Shown here: positions 61,008 to 64,000 of the stretch, piece after piece
How the letters are laid out: each line of letters begins with the position of its first letter
How positions within the stretch are numbered: position 1 is the stretch's first letter
The notes under the pieces: model-generated
Told to the model about the DNA's origin: nothing
Database searches by the model: none
What the model saw: only the letters and a program-made list of their open reading frames with translations
Assembly (NCBI RefSeq): GCF_018403225.1
Contig: NZ_BOSG01000001.1
Coordinates: forward strand, 1,364,001-1,428,000
Direction: 5' to 3'
DNA: 64,000 bases
From: Paenibacillus sp. J23TS9
GTDB taxonomy: Bacteria > Bacillota > Bacilli > Paenibacillales > Paenibacillaceae
Translations under genes and position numbers: made by a program

Positions 61008-61358
61008 ATGAAAAAAATATCGCTAGTGCTGGGGCTCATCATTGTGATTGGGGCATGCTTGTGGATGTTCTTCTTCAACCCGGAGAAGCTTAAGCCTGAA
61101 AATTCTGCGGGAAAAACAATATATTATACGATGGTAATCGGCCTCGGTGTTCAAGATGAGAATGGACGTTACAACTATGAGCTGACTTCATATAACGAGA
61201 AAGGAAAGGAAAAGAAGCTTGGTTTTTCTGCCGGAAAGCTATTGAGAGAAGGAGCTTATGTTCAGCTATATAACACACTGATCAGGGGCGTCACGCACTG
61301 GGAAGAGGTTACCCTCGAGGAGCTACCAGAGGCGGTTCAGCGGCAATATCAACAATAA
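61008..61358 (+). CDS. YxeA family (DUF1093) exported protein
   Basis: A 116-residue protein with an N-terminal membrane anchor or signal helix (ISLVLGLIIVIGACLWMFFF) and an OB-like exported domain: KTIYYTMVIGLGVQDENGRYNYELTSYNEKGKEKKLGFSAGKLLREGAYVQLYN then WEEVTLEELPEAVQRQY. This is the YxeA family. AGGAGG lies eight bases before the ATG. YxeA often follows LanFEG-type transporters in Bacillales and is controlled with them; its role is unknown. Confidence 0.93.
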   Translation: MKKISLVLGLIIVIGACLWMFFFNPEKLKPENSAGKTIYYTMVIGLGVQDENGRYNYELTSYNEKGKEKKLGFSAGKLLREGAYVQLYNTLIRGVTHWEEVTLEELPEAVQRQYQQ

Positions 61359-61382
61359 TACGAATGAAATCATGTTTTTTTG

Positions 61383-61402
61383 AGGCTGCCACATGGCAGC
61401 CT
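61383..61402 (+). terminator. Terminator of the LanFEG-YxeA operon
   Basis: AGGCTGCC, loop ACAT, GGCAGCCT followed by TGTTTCTCG. It lies 25 bases after the YxeA stop codon. Confidence 0.85.
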
Positions 61403-61769
61403 TGTTTCTCGTTTCTTGAATGCATCGTCGGTCGTACTTAAATTCCGAGATGAATAATAAATTGATTATAGTTAAAAACCGCTACTTTTCCTCTGTACGG
61501 TTCAACCCCCGAAGCGATTTAACGTATCTTATAGTTCCGTCATAATGTAGGCACTTTTGTGCATTTTTTTATGACACAAAATTCCCTTCACAAATAACAA
61601 AAAGCCTGATTCATCAGGCTTTCTTCAAATTTAATATGTAGGTGGACTTGTGTCATTAGACAATTATTCTCTGCTAACATACGGCTGCAGACTATAGCGG
61701 TCTCAATACCTTGGTTATAAATGTTCAATATTGTAGTAAGATCAATTGTTGTGCTCTCTATCCCTTCAA
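61403..61769. other. Non-coding stretch with a second hairpin
   Basis: AAAGCCTGAT, two-base loop, ATCAGGCTTT (61601-61622) is a perfect 10-bp stem with a T-rich right side and an A-rich left side. No gene. Confidence 0.55.
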
Positions 61770-61994
61770 CTATTCATTCTTCTGCTTTGCTACTTGCATA
61801 CCGCCGATGATAAGCATGATAATTCCAATTACAGCCAGAATAATCCGAACTAAGAATGGACTCAATGAAAACACAGTTTCACCTTGCCAGTACAATCCGA
61901 GCAACCTTTCATTCAGTCCCACAATCGCCAATAAGGGCTTAAGAAACAAACTCAGCGCTAATAATACTATCCCCAAAATAACATTACTATTCAT
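61770..61994 (-). CDS. Small two-helix membrane protein, unknown
   Basis: A 74-residue protein with two helices (residues 4-22 ILGIVLLALSLFLKPLLAI and 47-67 FLVRIILAVIGIIMLIIGG) and a short polar C-terminus. AGAGG lies nine bases before the ATG. No known family. It sits alone between the YxeA terminator region and fabZ. Confidence 0.6.
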   Translation of the reverse strand: MNSNVILGIVLLALSLFLKPLLAIVGLNERLLGLYWQGETVFSLSPFLVRIILAVIGIIMLIIGGMQVAKQKNE

Positions 61995-62092
61995 GGATTC
62001 AAAACCTCTTTTCCAATGTGGTAGTTGCGGCCAATAATGACAGCCGGTCTTTTTGATCGTCTGCCTTGAACTGTCTTCATTGAGCTATTGTT

Positions 62093-62108
62093 CTCCGTTA
62101 GTTGAATG
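62093..62108 (+). repeat. Copy of dispersed motif (CTCCGTTAGTTGAATG)
   Basis: On the minus strand its TAA is the stop codon of fabZ (62098-62100). Confidence 0.6.
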
Positions 62109-62538
62109 CCTCAATAGTATTAAATGAAAACATGATTTCTGCTTCACAAACCAATTCATGGTTTACCATGGCGATGCCTGTTCCTTTGACTATCTGTCCC
62201 TTGGTTCGGGTCACTTCGAATTCAAGATGGAGTTGATCCCCTGGTTTTACTTGCTTTTTGAACCTACAATTATCAATACCAGTCAGCAACCCTATCATAT
62301 GGTTATTGCTCATTACGTTGAACATAGCGATACCGCCCACCTGAGCCAGTGCTTCTACAATCAATACTCCAGGCATGACGGGATAATCGGGAAAGTGACC
62401 AAGGAAATAAGGTTCATTGAAAGTCACATTTTTAATTCCAACGGCTTTCTTTCCCTCAACAATTTCTAAGATTCTATCGACCAAAAGAAAGGGATATCTA
62501 TGGGGAATAAGCTCTTTAATTTGATTAATATCAAGCAT
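62098..62538 (-). CDS. fabZ: 3-hydroxyacyl-ACP dehydratase
   Basis: A 146-residue hotdog-fold dehydratase. Catalytic His48 is in [22 protein letters not shown], with Glu62 in the same segment, and the opening [17 protein letters not shown] is the usual FabZ start. It dehydrates 3-hydroxyacyl-ACP to trans-2-enoyl-ACP in type II fatty acid synthesis. GAGGAGGCAATCC precedes the ATG. It is isolated from other fab genes here, which is common for fabZ paralogs in Paenibacillaceae. Its stop lies inside a dispersed motif. Confidence 0.95.
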   Translation of the reverse strand: MLDINQIKELIPHRYPFLLVDRILEIVEGKKAVGIKNVTFNEPYFLGHFPDYPVMPGVLIVEALAQVGGIAMFNVMSNNHMIGLLTGIDNCRFKKQVKPGDQLHLEFEVTRTKGQIVKGTGIAMVNHELVCEAEIMFSFNTIEAFN

Positions 62539-62608
62539 GGATTGCCTCCTCTGTTATTGCCTTATAACCATTCTAACGTCATTTGGAGAAATCTGCCATT
62601 AATCCTTC

Positions 62609-62623
62609 CCGTTAGCTTAATGA
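62609..62623 (+). repeat. Copy of dispersed motif CCGTTAGCTTAATGA
   Basis: Exact copy. On the minus strand its TAA (62612-62614) is the stop codon of the next gene. Confidence 0.65.
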
Positions 62624-63136
62624 ATTATTGTTTTTTGCATTATTAAATCTATGTATGCCAAACCCTTTAAAATTGGAAGCTAGTATCGCTTCTCTTAGGG
62701 GATATAAATTTGTAGTGAATCTTAATTCAATTCCTCTTTGAATTAATCTTTCTATTAAATCTCCATATATTTGCACTGTCTTGGGTTTAACTGCTTGATG
62801 AGAGATATAATAACCAGCTGTCTTATCAAAGAGTTCAAAACCTTCATCCTTAAAGCTATATCTAAACATGGTCTGGTTTGATATCCGTGTATACCAATCG
62901 CTTTCTACTGTAACTATAATATTGGCAGTCGTGTTATTAAAGAAAAGTTGCATTTGCTGATCCGTTGTCATTTCGTCTCTTCTCAATACAATACGCGGGC
63001 AATCCCTGGGAAAATAGTATGTAAACTCATGCTCTTCGTCAATTGCCCAAACTACTGCAGGAAAATCGGGGCGATTTTGTTTTTCTTTGGGAATAAATAT
63101 TTTGATACGATCATCCTCACTAAAATGATATAGCAT
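62612..63136 (-). CDS. Conserved hypothetical protein (DUF6886-like)
   Basis: A 174-residue soluble protein: MLYHFSEDDRIKIFIPKEKQNRPDFPAVVWAIDEEHEFTYYFPRDCPRIVLRR, then SDWYTRISNQTMFRYSF and a C-terminal helix. It resembles a Bacillales family known only as a domain of unknown function; the name DUF6886 is recalled and should be verified. The last codons (NNNSLS) and the stop lie in a copy of the dispersed motif, so the C-terminus may have been altered by the repeat. GGGGAGAAATTAC precedes the ATG. Confidence 0.7.
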   Translation of the reverse strand: MLYHFSEDDRIKIFIPKEKQNRPDFPAVVWAIDEEHEFTYYFPRDCPRIVLRRDEMTTDQQMQLFFNNTTANIIVTVESDWYTRISNQTMFRYSFKDEGFELFDKTAGYYISHQAVKPKTVQIYGDLIERLIQRGIELRFTTNLYPLREAILASNFKGFGIHRFNNAKNNNSLS

Positions 63137-63200
63137 GTAATTTCTCCCCTTTCATAACGAGTGCACGAAGTGATCGGCGGCCTGATTGTCGGTGATTCAA

Positions 63201-64000
63201 CTATCGTGCTAGTGCTACAAAATGCCGCCCCACAGAGTAATATTCATCCTTATTCACGGCATCGTCCAGCCACTTCATCAGCTTCACCCCGTCCTGTTCG
63301 GCATTGTAGAAATGATTTAATGGGGAGAGTGTATGTGGTGTCCTGCCCGTCTTCTCGTTAAGACCGTAATCTGTGATGTAATAATAGTAGCCTGGCAATA
63401 CTTCAGTTAGCTCTCGGGCAGATTGCAGCATGCGCGCCGACCAGCGATGCACATATTCGTCATCATCCGAAACATCACCATTCAGATCCTTTTCAAAGTC
63501 GAACAGCAGCTCGTCATAAAGTGTATTGGACTGCAAAAGTACCGCATTGTCCGGGAGCAGCTTGCGGTTCGCTGTGAATATGGACGAAATCAAATCATCG
63601 TGGACTTCATATCCAAAGGTTGCTGCAAAGTTGGCACTCCATTCGTTATCGATAATATTCGGCCAGCGTTCGGCATTCAAGTAGGAGCCGTCCGAATATT
63701 GATAAATGCGGGCATCCGGGTAGCATTTCGCAATCTCAGGCGCCCAGAAGGCAGCTCCGAATCCTCCGGCGCTTTCTCCCGCAATGAGGATCTTTTCAGG
63801 CGCAGAGAAATGGTTTGTAACCCATTCCAATGCTGCACGCGTATTGGCTTGACCGTTGTAACGCATTGTAAACGGCTTGCCTTTGGCGTCCGTATATTCC
63901 TTGGATGCATTCCCGATATGCAGATCACCAGTAGAATAAGGGATATATACAATGTTCCAATCCTTGAACGGATTGTCAGGGTTATTATTTTTCAACAGTC
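63201..64000 (-). CDS. Pectinacetylesterase-like hydrolase, 5' end beyond window
   Basis: The frame is open to the window edge, so the protein is incomplete at the N-terminus; at least 266 residues are present. The nucleophile motif GESAGGFG with catalytic Ser is near residue 78 of the visible part, preceded by DWNIVYIPYSTGDLHIG, the strand and loop typical of the pectinacetylesterase/vtpJ family (alpha/beta hydrolases of carbohydrate esters). The C-terminal NKDEYYSVG is usual. A signal peptide, if any, lies outside. Substrate could be pectin or another acetylated polymer. Confidence 0.82.
   Translation of the reverse strand, partial: LLKNNNPDNPFKDWNIVYIPYSTGDLHIGNASKEYTDAKGKPFTMRYNGQANTRAALEWVTNHFSAPEKILIAGESAGGFGAAFWAPEIAKCYPDARIYQYSDGSYLNAERWPNIIDNEWSANFAATFGYEVHDDLISSIFTANRKLLPDNAVLLQSNTLYDELLFDFEKDLNGDVSDDDEYVHRWSARMLQSARELTEVLPGYYYYITDYGLNEKTGRTPHTLSPLNHFYNAEQDGVKLMKWLDDAVNKDEYYSVGRHFVALAR

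Noticed and set aside
1..64000. CRISPR arrays
   Set aside because: No regularly spaced repeats of 25-40 bases with unique spacers were found; the repeats seen are dispersed or palindromic.

Overview
The window looks like an accessory stretch of a Paenibacillus-type genome (low-to-mid GC Firmicute, spore former). The support is indirect: strong AGGAGG-type ribosome binding sites with frequent GTG/TTG starts, two CotF-type spore coat genes, an S-layer-homology protein, YczE, YxeA and DUF4822 families, a BceRS/LanFEG-like resistance module and many small GNAT, NUDIX, SRPBCC and VOC genes. No rRNA, tRNA, CRISPR array, phage or complete insertion sequence was seen.

Layout. 1-7 kb: small membrane proteins, a TetR gene with a decayed SDR partner and its operator, a Tn3-type transposase scrap, a TPR protein, a cluster of transposon-end-like repeats and a methyltransferase remnant. 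7-13.7 kb: dienelactone hydrolase, DUF1772 protein, a NUDIX/HAD/GNAT block with unusual palindromes, then TetR divergent from a double SnoaL protein with a clear promoter-operator, and a YhgE-like membrane protein. 14-24.7 kb: MFS pump, a decayed FMN-dependent hydroxyacid oxidase, YczE protein, GNAT, a two-gene heterodimeric ABC exporter, a lipoprotein hydrolase and a CPT-like kinase. 25-32 kb: VOC, SRPBCC and an ECF sigma factor with SnoaL tail, an orphan RHS tail, an SLH-DUF4822 surface protein preceded by Pho-box-like repeats, and a histidine kinase/response regulator pair. 32-44 kb: a second HAD/NUDIX block related to the first, RDD, MFS, O-acetyltransferase, MATE-AraC pair, SDR proteins, and two MerR regulators each divergent from an oxidoreductase. 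44.5-52.5 kb: YuiD-like and DedA-PAP2 membrane proteins, a wrecked RND efflux gene, MFS, ADP-ribosylglycohydrolase, S1-like protein, spore coat genes. 53-64 kb: PadR, SnoaL, APH-like kinase, several gene scraps, a two-component system divergent from a LanFEG-type ABC transporter plus YxeA, fabZ, and a pectinacetylesterase-like gene cut by the window end.

Two themes stand out. First, decay is heavy: about twenty gene remnants are readable (SDR, methyltransferase, FMN oxidase, RHS, LysR, IS3, recombinase-like, Gfo/Idh, epimerase, RND, alcohol dehydrogenase, old yellow enzyme, DHFR-like, HIT), many with internal deletions plus frameshifts, so sequencing error is an unlikely general explanation. 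Second, several small genes on the minus strand (NUDIX, GNAT, CPT-like kinase) sit between GTT...-AAC core sequences and branched palindromes that resemble integron attC topology, and two such blocks (9.06-9.9 kb and 32.1-33.2 kb) are copies that have lost different genes. A separate short motif (CCGTTAGCTTAATGA on the + strand) recurs at the 3' ends of minus-strand genes, often next to a terminator hairpin and sometimes supplying the stop codon. These repeat systems are the best candidates for something undescribed.
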